12,401 nt of DNA from DTU080 sp050945315 (GTDB lineage: Bacteria > Bacillota > Limnochordia > DTU080). Shown in pieces: positions 1 through 8,481 of the stretch; the stretch's first letter is position 1; each line of letters begins with the position of its first letter. The stretch lies in NCBI GenBank assembly GCA_050945315.1, contig JBMNSS010000076.1:1-12401 (forward strand), in the 5' to 3' direction. The position numbers were made by a program, and so were the translations under genes. The notes beneath the pieces were generated by a model. That model worked only from the letters and a program-made list of their open reading frames with translations, was not told the origin of the DNA and searched no databases.

Positions 1-3000
1 CTCCCGTGGAATTCACCGTACGGTGTTCCGTATGGATACTGGGAGGCGCGTCTTCACTGCCGATGGGCTCAATTCCAAGTTCATTCAACGTCGACAGCAG
101 ATCGGCAACTACTTCCTGTCGTCTGCGGTAGAAAGTCGATGCAAAGCAACGCCAGAAAGTCCAGCCGGCGCGTTCCAGGGCCCGTTGTCGTCTGATGTCG
201 TCAGCCCACCGTTCAGGACCGTGGAAAGCATCACCGTCGCACTCGACCGCCAATCTTCTGTCGTTATGGCCTTCGACAACGAGATCAATGCTGTATCCGC
301 CGCTGCGCACCTGGGGTGTTACCCTATAGCCCCGCTGCACGAGCTCACTGTACACGTCCTTCTCAAAATCGGACTGGAATGATCCTTGATGAGACGCGGC
401 ACGACCTTCATCTTGTTGGTAGGGGGACCGGAAGTGCTCAATCAGCTTGCGCCGCAGTTCGTCGGCGTTACTGAGATCGCCGAGTTCCACTGAGCGGACA
501 AGATACATTCGGTCGCGAGCCCGTGATCCGGCGACATTGAAACGTTGGGCAAATCGGGCACCGCTCAAAGGAGTTGCATTATCAGGATCGGCTACCATGG
601 AAAGGAACATGATGTCGCGCTCATTGCCCTGAAACGTGCGAGCATCCCCGCAGGTGATCTGATGACGCTCGATCAGCTCGGGGCCTAATTCCTCAACCAG
701 CCGACTCCAAACGGCGTGTGCTTGTTCCTGTCCCAAAAGCGATACTACGCCTATCGTTCGGTTGCCCAGGTCAGGATCGCTCACCAGGCTTTTTATTTCA
801 TTGACAATGACTCGTACTTCGGGTTCGTTGACTTGGCCTTTTCGGTAACCGTCCTGCACCGAAATCGCGACTAACGGCGGGTCAAGGCGTTCTGATGCAT
901 GTGGAATCCGCAGCGGAATCAATTGGTGGTCGTAAAACTCTCGCTTTGAGTACTCGATAATCGGCCCCGCGCAACGGAAATGCTCACGGAGCACAATCGA
1001 TGTTGATGCAAATACCACATTGTACAGATCATATATTGAACGTTCCGGTGACATTTGAGCTGCATAGATGGGCACCTGACCCCGGAGAAAACGGGCCATG
1101 AGATCCTGTACCTTTTTTTCTTCAATCCCCACCGCGTCAGGGGAGACCTGCTTTTCGTCACCGACGATCAGTACTTTCTTTGCCCGCAGAAGCGCCGGCA
1201 GGGCGGTCAGATCGGATTGCGATGCTTCGTCGACTATCACCAGGTCGAACACGCCAAGCTCAGCAGGAAGCGATTCCGAAACGCGAAAATGGGTCATGAT
1301 CCAGCACGGAACGACCAGATAAGCCTGCTGAGCGGCTCGCCGGGCCTCTTGGCGGTATCGCACGGCGCGCTTTCCGGTACCTTTGCCAATTGTCTTAATG
1401 GCGTTTAAGTAGGCCTTTAGTGCCGCCCGATCCCGCTGTGAGGCATTCTCGGCGATACGGAGCCAAGCACGTTTGGCGACGACCTCTTCATAGCGGCGGG
1501 CCAGCTCCTGTTCAGTGCGCTTTCTCCCGACGGCCAACTCTCTGAGTTTGTCCCAACCGTCAATGGACTCCAGATAGACGGCTAACCGACGCAGGCGCCA
1601 GGCTGTGTCCCAGTTGTCCGGCAGCAGCTTGTCTACAGGTCCGTTGACCGGCTTCTTGAGAAGCTCCGCGTATTGCGGCGCGCCCGAAGCCGCGATCTTA
1701 GCGCATAGATCCCTAACCGTGACGAACTCCTCCTGCAGTGCAATGAGTCGTTCCATCTCGCCGATCAGGATCTTCCACCGCTCATGGACTTCCGTGTCAG
1801 AACATGCAGGATCACCCAGGCGTGCTGTCAGGCAGTCCCGGAGTTCCTCAATGACGGGCGCAGGATGATCGCCTACATGTGTCATCCACTGCTGTCGTTC
1901 TTCTTCGGCGGCCATGAGACGAGCGCGCTCCAGATGACGCTGTATGGTTTTCTTGAGGATGTCGAGGGCCTCTTGATCAGCTCTGAAGTAATAGCGATGC
2001 GCCAGATTTGGGAAGGCGCGGCGCGCAAAGGCTTCACACTCGGATTTGAGACGAACGAGTCTTCTTACTTTGCGGTAGGTGTTCCACGTCCTCAAAGCTG
2101 CCGACGGATCCTGTTGAGGAACCGGTGGAACCACCTCAGGAGACAACATGTGTGACAGTTGATTCCAACGGGCGACCAGACGGCGGATCTCACGCCCGTG
2201 TTCGAGGAAGTCCTTAACATGCGCCCAATCAGCCGGATCATCGGACGGGCTTTTTTCCAATACGCGTATAGATCTCAACAGACGCCTTGTTCCGGGTTTT
2301 ACCAACAGCCGGCCGAGAAGCTGTTTGCCTGCGGCCAGGTTGCTGACGGCTCTGTACAAATCGTCGCTGTCTTCAGCCCCGGCAGGCACTGAGACCGGCT
2401 TGCGGAAAAAAGCTGCCTGGTCAGCTTCGATTTCCTCAAGCTGTCCGTGCAGTTCTTCCAGCAAAGCGAGAGAATTGTCATTGCCCTTCATGAGGCGGAC
2501 TTCAAGGCGTTGCGTCCATTCCTGACCGTCTTGGGCGAGCTCGGTCTGCAAGTCTTTCACGCTGTCCAGAGCAGCCAACACACGTTTCGCTTCGGCTGAG
2601 GCGTCCGGACCCAAATCAGCCATGGCGGGCAGATTCCCTTGTGCAATGGCCCTGTCTGATTCCGTTAGCTTCACCAGAGCACGATGTACCTCTGCGATCT
2701 CCACGGGATTGGGAAGGCATTCCGGTCTCGGCAGGGTGACGTCTACGTATACGATATCTTCTCCTAATTCTTGCCTGGCCTTTCGAAGTCGGATCACGTC
2801 CTCGTTCGAGAACCGTGGGGTGAATTCAGGACCGATACCGATACGATCGGGAATCAGATTGGCCAACTCATCATGGCAGGCGATCTCCCGAGCGGCTCTG
2901 AAGGGATCAATGCGTTCTCCTTCGAGTTCTATGCCTGAGAGGTTGAGTCGAAACCAACGCGCCGTCAGACGGTCGATTGCAGCCAAGTTGCTATGGAGAG

Positions 3001-4567
3001 TGTCAATTCGTTCCTCAAGGCTGCGAATCTGCCTTTCGGTCTCCCCTCGATCAAGACTCTGAATCTCACCTGCGATACGGTGAATGGAATCCTCAAATTG
3101 CCGTATCCCCTCCCGATCGCTGGATAACAGTGCCACTGTCAAGGCTCGAATATCCTCCGGGATCTTGTCCCGAAGCACACTCAGCGCCGGCTCTTTCATC
3201 GATGTGATCAGAACGCGTTTGCCTTCGGCCAGGTAATGGGAGATGATGTTGGCAATTGTATGTGTCTTTCCCGTTCCCGGAGGGCCTTGAACCACTACGC
3301 CGTCAGACACCTCCAACAGCTGGACTATGCGAACCTGTTCTGTGTTGTATGGTTTGGGAAAAAACAGATCACGAGGCTTGTCGGAGCGATTGTCTTTGCT
3401 GTCATGGTAGGTCGTTGACACGCCCCGGAACTCGGGAAGCTGCGGATCCGTGCTGTGATCAGAGGGCTCTGATACGATGGCGCGGACGGCAGGGGGTAGG
3501 TAATCCGCCGCCTCTATGTGGTCCGTAAGGCGATCGAGGTCTTGCAGCACTACGTTGTTGCTGCGAGGACGCGCAAAAAGCACCCAAGTGTCCGTGATCT
3601 GAAGCCTCTGGTCCGGTTTGGGCAATGAACGGCTGGGTTCGTCTTGACTCTTTTCCGTCACATACTCTCCGTATAGGTGAGCCGCGGCACTGCGTAAGAT
3701 TGGCTCAAAGGAAGCCTTCTCAAACGGAGAGAATGGTTTGGTGGAATGCGCCAGAAATCCACGTGCCGCCTTCTCTACATCGGCGACACCGTTTATGTCG
3801 GCCGATGCGTACCAGTCCAGCTCCACCTGCACCTGCGCCATATCCCGGGGCCGGACTTTGATTTCGGCGGTCTGGTCATCGAGCTGCAACTCTACGGATT
3901 GGGTGAGCAGGGGGTATGTAACCGTTGTCAGATCGTTATGCTTCCAGACTCCCATACCCACACCCCATACCAGCTCAACGGGCGATTCCACAACGCCCCC
4001 CAGTTCCTGTTTCAGAGTGAAAAGCCTCGTATACAGATCAATCGTCTTGCGGCGCGGACGCTCTTTTTCCGCCCACGGTTGCCACTTTTGTTCAACGTAT
4101 TCTTTGAAATCGTTTTGCACTTGCTCAGCAAGCGGATAATCATCCAGCCACACCATTTCTTCAAGTGAGGCTTCGTCGTCATCGACCGCTGAGGCACCAG
4201 CCGTGTCACGGGGCAATGCCTCCGCCAGTACGGAGTCCAACAGCGCAGGTTCGCCATGCGGATTGCGGAGGCGGTCAGGGTCGATCCACGGGCGGAGAAG
4301 AGAGCTTCTAACCTGCGGCGGCTCTGTTTGGCGCAGGCGGGATACGGACAGCCATATCTCCTCGTCACCGCCTTCTTTGATGTTTAGCTCTATGCCAGGC
4401 AATCCACTGATGTCACCCTCAAACAAGAGGAAGCTTCTGTGAACGCGGATATCCGCCACCGGTTGAACACGCAAACGCGCTGAATGCCGACAGTACTCGA
4501 CCAAATCAAGGAGTCTTTCTTTTTCCAGGTCATTCGTGTCGCCGTATTCCGCATCGAGAACGCCCAT
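1..4567 (-). CDS. Giant SF1 helicase fused to a Vsr/MTES_1575-type endonuclease (C-terminus cut by window edge)
   Basis: An open frame of 1522 codons runs from ATG 4567 to the left edge without a stop. TAA at 4588-4586 closes the frame upstream, so this ATG is the only usual start; GAGGG (4579-4575) lies 7 nt before it. Seen in order: a unique N-terminal region (1-415); Walker A GPPGTGKT (428-435); a long helical insert with charged coiled-coil-like stretches near 505-540, 700-720, 875-895 and 1013-1035; Walker B VDEAS (D1113, E1114); GDEKQVSP (1136-1143); TFQGNERD (1311-1318); and the arginine-rich motif QRFNVAGSRARD (1341-1352). From about 1396 follows a nuclease domain with likely catalytic D1428 (in SID), E1442 and D1444 (in ECDG), H1449, then GWTFWR. 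This matches the UPF1/DNA2-like helicase family with a C-terminal MTES_1575 (Vsr-like) domain, so ATP-driven DNA or RNA translocation plus DNA cleavage is expected. A role in phage or plasmid defence is inference. It lies downstream of the lyase on the same strand but 366 bp away, so it is probably transcribed separately. Confidence 0.93.
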   Translation of the reverse strand, partial: MGVLDAEYGDTNDLEKERLLDLVEYCRHSARLRVQPVADIRVHRSFLLFEGDISGLPGIELNIKEGGDEEIWLSVSRLRQTEPPQVRSSLLRPWIDPDRLRNPHGEPALLDSVLAEALPRDTAGASAVDDDEASLEEMVWLDDYPLAEQVQNDFKEYVEQKWQPWAEKERPRRKTIDLYTRLFTLKQELGGVVESPVELVWGVGMGVWKHNDLTTVTYPLLTQSVELQLDDQTAEIKVRPRDMAQVQVELDWYASADINGVADVEKAARGFLAHSTKPFSPFEKASFEPILRSAAAHLYGEYVTEKSQDEPSRSLPKPDQRLQITDTWVLFARPRSNNVVLQDLDRLTDHIEAADYLPPAVRAIVSEPSDHSTDPQLPEFRGVSTTYHDSKDNRSDKPRDLFFPKPYNTEQVRIVQLLEVSDGVVVQGPPGTGKTHTIANIISHYLAEGKRVLITSMKEPALSVLRDKIPEDIRALTVALLSSDREGIRQFEDSIHRIAGEIQSLDRGETERQIRSLEERIDTLHSNLAAIDRLTARWFRLNLSGIELEGERIDPFRAAREIACHDELANLIPDRIGIGPEFTPRFSNEDVIRLRKARQELGEDIVYVDVTLPRPECLPNPVEIAEVHRALVKLTESDRAIAQGNLPAMADLGPDASAEAKRVLAALDSVKDLQTELAQDGQEWTQRLEVRLMKGNDNSLALLEELHGQLEEIEADQAAFFRKPVSVPAGAEDSDDLYRAVSNLAAGKQLLGRLLVKPGTRRLLRSIRVLEKSPSDDPADWAHVKDFLEHGREIRRLVARWNQLSHMLSPEVVPPVPQQDPSAALRTWNTYRKVRRLVRLKSECEAFARRAFPNLAHRYYFRADQEALDILKKTIQRHLERARLMAAEEERQQWMTHVGDHPAPVIEELRDCLTARLGDPACSDTEVHERWKILIGEMERLIALQEEFVTVRDLCAKIAASGAPQYAELLKKPVNGPVDKLLPDNWDTAWRLRRLAVYLESIDGWDKLRELAVGRKRTEQELARRYEEVVAKRAWLRIAENASQRDRAALKAYLNAIKTIGKGTGKRAVRYRQEARRAAQQAYLVVPCWIMTHFRVSESLPAELGVFDLVIVDEASQSDLTALPALLRAKKVLIVGDEKQVSPDAVGIEEKKVQDLMARFLRGQVPIYAAQMSPERSIYDLYNVVFASTSIVLREHFRCAGPIIEYSKREFYDHQLIPLRIPHASERLDPPLVAISVQDGYRKGQVNEPEVRVIVNEIKSLVSDPDLGNRTIGVVSLLGQEQAHAVWSRLVEELGPELIERHQITCGDARTFQGNERDIMFLSMVADPDNATPLSGARFAQRFNVAGSRARDRMYLVRSVELGDLSNADELRRKLIEHFRSPYQQDEGRAASHQGSFQSDFEKDVYSELVQRGYRVTPQVRSGGYSIDLVVEGHNDRRLAVECDGDAFHGPERWADDIRRQRALERAGWTFWRCFASTFYRRRQEVVADLLSTLNELGIEPIGSEDAPPSIHTEHRTVNSTG

Positions 4568-4933
4568 GACATCACCCTCAACTGCTTAGGCATGTTCTGA
4601 CAGACTGAGCGGGTGTCTTTCAGCTCGTCTGTCGGCCACTTGTTCAAGCCCCGTATCTCCGGGAAATGATGGCGGAAAACTCACAGTCTGTTACGTGAGC
4701 CGCGGCAGGATCGCCCTCTCTGTCAACACCGTGCGGGTAGGTATTACGAGAGTGTTATGTGTCCATGGAAGGGCGGCTTTCACGCACGTGACGATCGCTT
4801 CTTGTCCGAGCTTGGTTTTCTTGTCAAGACAGAGGCGCGCAACCTGGTTTTCGATGGCTCTGAGAATCGGACAAGCACAGGCCATCTTGTCGCATGTGGT
4901 AGAAGACGGACGCCGTCCTCGACGGCAGCAACC
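4568..4933. other. Intergenic region between the lyase stop and the helicase start
   Basis: This 366-bp gap lies between two minus-strand genes. It contains a hairpin just after the lyase stop (4912-4926) and an opposed pair of TTGTCCGA octamers (4802-4809 plus, 4867-4874 minus). It also holds one 64-codon minus-strand ORF (4885-4691, starting MACACPILRAIE). That ORF has no visible Shine-Dalgarno and I recognise no family; its codon choice is not unlike that of the neighbours, so a small gene or gene remnant cannot be excluded. I found no convincing -35/-10 pair for the helicase: TTGACA occurs on the minus strand within the ORF, but no good -10 follows at 16-18 bp. Confidence 0.5.
4912..4926 (-). 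terminator. Possible terminator hairpin after the lyase gene
   Basis: GCCGTC-CTC-GACGGC forms a perfect 6-bp stem with a 3-nt loop, starting 8 nt beyond the lyase stop codon. On the minus strand it is followed by a pyrimidine-rich run (GTCCGTCTTCT) and not by a true U-tract, so intrinsic termination would be weak. Overlapping alternative pairings of the same GACGG/CCGTC blocks exist. Confidence 0.35.
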
Positions 4934-7900
4934 CTACCAGTTCCGGCCCCACAGTTGCAGTTCACCCAACTGGATTTCCTCATGCGGCAGGTCGCTTTGT
5001 TTCAAAGTAATTCGCAACCAATCAGCTGTGTTTTCAGGCAGCCGGCCCGTCACAACCAGATGAAAACGACCCTGCGAGTTCTTATCTTTGACGGAGACCT
5101 CGTAGGGATGCTCGTGCCAGATATCGCCGTCGGAGGAAATGTCGATTCTCAATATCTCTTCAATGTTCGCCGTCGACGCGTATACACTGAGCTCGTAACG
5201 CTCAAGATTAGAGCTCTCCCAGATAAGATACTCGGTCCCCGGACCAGTACGTACCCGTCGGTCATTGTCCTCGAAGTACTCGTCTTTTTGCCCGGTTGAG
5301 TATCCCCACCCGTCTGAGGCGGCGAATGTCTCCGAGAGATCAAAGGTGCCCAACCACCCGGCTATAGGCGGTTGAAAGGAATCGAGCATGTGCCACCGAT
5401 TCTCAACCCGCAGGGGAAACTCTCGGAAGACGTCGCCGCCGTCTTCCAGGGCAATCCGTACACTGAGGGCATGGGAACCGTCCGTAAGGGGGCGCGCGTC
5501 TACAAGGAGCTCCTCCGGTACGTCGATGCCTTCATAGATGAGCCGATCGGCAAAGGTGACTGCCACCCCCGACACCTTGATCTCTTCCGGAGTCTCGAGG
5601 CGCAGCTTGACCGGTACCGTTCCCGCCACTCTCTCCGATGCCTGAGGCGAGTCCATGTCCAGGATCATACGGGGAAAAAGCTGCCATATGTCCGTTTCAG
5701 CCACCCACTCCGACAAAGGAACCACCGCGGGTTGAATCGTGACTGTCTCGGCATCGTTCAAAGGGAGAAACTGTACGGCCAGGGTGGTGTCAATGACATC
5801 CTGAAGATGAATGGCCAACTTGCGAAACCCCGTGTTGGGATTCTGCCCCTCAGGATTCGGCGAGCCGGGCAGCGGCTCGGCGGCCAATATCTCAAAACAG
5901 GCATCGGAGGGCGAAAGAATGCGGACCATAAGCTGCCTGCCATTCCGCTGCAGAGTGGCTGTTCTGCCGTCAGTATCGATGTGCACGCCGGCTTTCGTAT
6001 GCATGAACCACCAGAGTTCCGCCGGATCGTCAGCTTCGATCTCATCTTGGATCATGACCTGCCGCCGGTTATCAAAAAGGGCTATCCCGCGTCGAGCCCG
6101 GGCATGGGGCGCATAAGCCGAGCTCATGTCAATGATGCCCACCGCTTCATTTGGCCGTGACGCCAGGTGGATAATCGGGGCGTTGGCCGCCAGGTTTTGA
6201 TCCGGACCCGCTCCGGGATTGATGACCAACGTGTTTTGCCCTTCGGCCCGGATTCTGTAATACGTCCAACGTTGGCCGCTGCCGCGGTTGCTGTATCCCG
6301 GCAGATTGTAGTTGTCGGCACCTGTCTGCTCAGCCCAACGCACGCTCAAGGCATCCAACACGAAATTGCCGACATCCAGCTGACCGTGCCCGCGGTTGAC
6401 CGTTCCTCCTTTGAAGGCCACGAAGACACCTTCCGGTTGCAGCCAAGCGCTGCGAAACGAGGCGACCTCCACTCCGCTGAAGTGCTTGTCCAAGGCCAGG
6501 CTGTCAAATGCGGAGTCTTCACCGAGGCCCGGTCGGTACCACAACAGGTTCTTAGCCGCGCTGCCCCCGCCGGTATGAAGAAACCAGCCGGCCAAAGCAG
6601 GTTGGTTGAACCTGTCGGCCAACCACAACAGCTCCGAAGCCCGGGGTGCTTCTGTCCCGGTGTCACCGAAGTTGAAGGTCTCGTCTTTGTTGTTCGTGAG
6701 ATAGACGGGGAAAAACCCCGTCTGATCGATGCCGGGTGTCTGAGCCAGCCCGAAATCCGTACCGAGGGCGGTTTCCAGTGCACACATATATGAGATAAGG
6801 TAGCGAATCGAATAGTGCCAGTAGCCGGTGCCTTCATCCCAACCGCCGTCAGGGCTGAACCTGGCGATGGCCTGGCGCACCCAATGCAATCCGGTCTGAA
6901 GTATCTCCTCCGCCATCTCAGGCACTTCATCAGCCAGTGCCAAAGCTCCCATGGCGATTCCGCCGTTTACCACGAAGCACCAGTTACTCTCCGTCCAATT
7001 GTGGCCGCCTTGCCAGCCCGCCGGGGCTTTTCCGTGGTAGTACATCAGTGCCGAGTCAAGACCTTTGTCTATGATGGCTTCCCGTAAGATCTGCCGCTGT
7101 TGTTGGCTCCACACATCATAGAGCCAATCGTAGGCGATGGCGAAGGCTCGCGTCATTTCCGCCGTGTCGAGGAAGTGCGAAGGATTCCAGTCGGGGAAGT
7201 TCGCCGCGGCCTGAAGCTCTTGCCACAATCGCTCAAGATAGCGCTCGTTGGCCTCGATGCGGTAGGCCATGGCCAGGGTTTCGACGCGATCCAATACTTG
7301 GCGGCTCGTGGCCAGCAGCCGTTTGCCGTCGGGAATCACATACTCTGAAACGGGCTCAAGAACGATCTTGTCTGCTGAAAACGTCAAGGACGCATACCAC
7401 CGGCGCATCAGGGTATCTTCCTGAACCAGGCGTCGGATCCGGGCGAAGTCCTCGACCGTTGCCATGACCCGGGGATGCTGCCGTCTGAGAGTCTCAAGAA
7501 TCTCCGCATGGAGGCCGGATGAGTCCTCCGCTGAGACGGACACTTTTTCGTATCCGGCAGGCAACTGCTGAACGGACAGGTCATCGATCCAGAGCGATCC
7601 GGGTCCGAATTGGTTGAAAATCTGAATCAAGATGGTTTTCACTTCCGGAGGCACGGTAAAATCGACTGTGAGCCGCGCCCAGTTTGAAGGATCATACGTC
7701 TCGGCCTGGGGCTCCAGATGGAAGTTGGGGCCGGCCAAGGAGGGCTTGGTAGCCTCATCAAGTGGCTCGTGCAGCCAACTCATCTGCCAGGCCGTCTTGT
7801 TCGCCTCATTGTGGGGTGATGCGTTGTAGGCCATGATGCGCGGTCGGATGTTCTTGGGCTGAATGCCTTCGCTCGCCTGATACCACACGGTGAAGCGATA

Positions 7901-8188
7901 GGCTCTGCCTCCTTCCAGCTGCACGTACTTGCCCAAAGCCGGTCTTTCGTTGCCGTCACTTGTAATGCGGACCGACCACTCACCGGAGCGGGCTTGGGCG
8001 TTATCTGAGACGATCTCGGCATTTCCGGACACATAGCCAAAGGCGAATCCCGCCGGTCTGCCTTGTGCGGTAACCTCTTCGAAGCTTCCGTTTTGCATCA
8101 GCTCCACCGGAGTCGCCGACACCGACACCGCGACCAGACACAGGAAGAACATCGCCCATGCCATGTTTGGCCGTCGAATCGTGTGCAT
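4934..8188 (-). CDS. Secreted heparinase II/III-family polysaccharide lyase with accessory carbohydrate-binding domains
   Basis: 1084 residues. The open frame extends upstream to an ATG at 8299, but the start at 8188 is preferred: GGGAGG (8201-8196) precedes it by 7 nt and a signal peptide begins at once (hydrophobic core about 10-24, likely cleavage VSA-TP after 25). Domains: a CBM4/9-like jelly-roll region (about 28-207, beginning NGSFEE); an alpha-toroid of the DUF4962/heparinase N-terminal type (about 238-560) with GHNWTESNW (H396, N397) and GYWHY (455-459); then the heparinase II/III C-terminal beta-sheet domain (about 580-825) with the conserved histidine H601 in HGQLDVGNFVLD; an Ig-like region (about 835-930); and a C-terminal beta domain (932-1084). 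The Asn/His, Tyr and His pattern is that of lyases (PL12/15/17/21 relatives) cutting uronic acid-containing glycans by beta-elimination. The substrate cannot be read from the sequence. It acts outside the cytoplasm and probably feeds the binding proteins encoded nearby. Confidence 0.92.
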   Translation of the reverse strand: MHTIRRPNMAWAMFFLCLVAVSVSATPVELMQNGSFEEVTAQGRPAGFAFGYVSGNAEIVSDNAQARSGEWSVRITSDGNERPALGKYVQLEGGRAYRFTVWYQASEGIQPKNIRPRIMAYNASPHNEANKTAWQMSWLHEPLDEATKPSLAGPNFHLEPQAETYDPSNWARLTVDFTVPPEVKTILIQIFNQFGPGSLWIDDLSVQQLPAGYEKVSVSAEDSSGLHAEILETLRRQHPRVMATVEDFARIRRLVQEDTLMRRWYASLTFSADKIVLEPVSEYVIPDGKRLLATSRQVLDRVETLAMAYRIEANERYLERLWQELQAAANFPDWNPSHFLDTAEMTRAFAIAYDWLYDVWSQQQRQILREAIIDKGLDSALMYYHGKAPAGWQGGHNWTESNWCFVVNGGIAMGALALADEVPEMAEEILQTGLHWVRQAIARFSPDGGWDEGTGYWHYSIRYLISYMCALETALGTDFGLAQTPGIDQTGFFPVYLTNNKDETFNFGDTGTEAPRASELLWLADRFNQPALAGWFLHTGGGSAAKNLLWYRPGLGEDSAFDSLALDKHFSGVEVASFRSAWLQPEGVFVAFKGGTVNRGHGQLDVGNFVLDALSVRWAEQTGADNYNLPGYSNRGSGQRWTYYRIRAEGQNTLVINPGAGPDQNLAANAPIIHLASRPNEAVGIIDMSSAYAPHARARRGIALFDNRRQVMIQDEIEADDPAELWWFMHTKAGVHIDTDGRTATLQRNGRQLMVRILSPSDACFEILAAEPLPGSPNPEGQNPNTGFRKLAIHLQDVIDTTLAVQFLPLNDAETVTIQPAVVPLSEWVAETDIWQLFPRMILDMDSPQASERVAGTVPVKLRLETPEEIKVSGVAVTFADRLIYEGIDVPEELLVDARPLTDGSHALSVRIALEDGGDVFREFPLRVENRWHMLDSFQPPIAGWLGTFDLSETFAASDGWGYSTGQKDEYFEDNDRRVRTGPGTEYLIWESSNLERYELSVYASTANIEEILRIDISSDGDIWHEHPYEVSVKDKNSQGRFHLVVTGRLPENTADWLRITLKQSDLPHEEIQLGELQLWGRNW

Positions 8189-8195
8189 TTCGCTC

Positions 8196-8201
8196 CCTCC
8201 C
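8196..8201 (-). promoter_or_regulatory. Ribosome binding site deciding the lyase start
   Basis: GGGAGG on the minus strand ends 7 nt before ATG 8188. It selects this start over the in-frame ATG 37 codons upstream, which would place a charged, non-signal sequence ahead of the signal peptide. Confidence 0.8.
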
Positions 8202-8286
8202 GAAATCAGTGTCCTGTTCTGTCCAAGCAGCACTCCATGCGCATGTGATGCGTGAACTTGCCAAAAGCAATCGAAGAACCACGAAT

Positions 8287-8315
8287 ACAATACGCTCATT
8301 AGACAATCATGTCGG
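8287..8315 (-). promoter_or_regulatory. Candidate sigma-A-like promoter for the lyase gene
   Basis: On the minus strand CCGACA (8315-8310) and TATTGT (8292-8287) are separated by exactly 17 bp; each matches the consensus hexamer at four of six bases. The octamer TTGTCTAA lies inside the spacer, where a bound repressor would block RNA polymerase. The implied 5' leader is roughly 90 nt. This was found by eye only. Confidence 0.3.
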
Positions 8316-8468
8316 TTTTCCTCCGCGAAATCGGGTGGTTGTCCGAAATGACGGGAGAGTCCGGATGGTAAGCGTCGAAGAAGTGCCTGGGAATGTTATG
8401 AAGGGTAACCCGGCGGGGGAGAAGAACCAGGTTTCGGGTAGCCAACACAAATCGAATGGCCGGTCATG

Positions 8469-8474
8469 AGGAGG
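8469..8474 (+). promoter_or_regulatory. Ribosome binding site supporting a GTG start
   Basis: A perfect AGGAGG sits 7 nt before GTG 8482 and supports this non-ATG start for the M14 peptidase gene. Confidence 0.8.
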
Positions 8475-8481
8475 AAGCACA

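Larger units (their letters stand above)
8189..8481. promoter_or_regulatory. Divergent control region between lyase and M14 peptidase genes
   Basis: This 293-bp region serves both divergent genes. It holds a candidate lyase promoter, two opposed TTGTCYRA octamers (TTGTCTAA on the minus strand at 8299-8306 and TTGTCCGA on the plus strand at 8339-8346) and a perfect 10-bp palindrome CATGCGCATG at 8236-8245. ORFs crossing it have no Shine-Dalgarno and look non-coding. No clear -35/-10 pair was found for the plus-strand gene. Confidence 0.55.

Noticed and set aside
23..4442. Many 60-146 codon ORFs, mostly on the plus strand, across the helicase region
   Set aside because: The minus strand reads without interruption as one helicase-nuclease from 4567 to the edge, so the scattered ORFs on the other strand and in other frames are shadows.
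4390..4647. 85-codon minus-strand ORF overlapping the helicase start, as an alternative upstream gene
   Set aside because: It is in another frame, overlaps codons 1-59 of the helicase and has no ribosome site. The helicase frame has both a Shine-Dalgarno and family-like sequence.
4780..4791. Inverted repeat TCACG-CA-CGTGA in the lyase-helicase gap
   Set aside because: A short stem with a 2-nt loop, no U-tract and no promoter context; not distinguishable from chance.
5372..6793. Long plus-strand ORFs (262 and 208 codons) opposite the lyase gene
   Set aside because: They lie antisense to conserved heparinase-fold sequence and lack start signals. Composition is arginine/glycine/proline-rich, typical of antisense frames.
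8189..8299. 37-codon N-terminal extension of the lyase from ATG 8299
   Set aside because: The internal ATG 8188 has GGGAGG at 7 nt and starts a standard signal peptide. The extension would bury it and contains the candidate promoter's -10 side.
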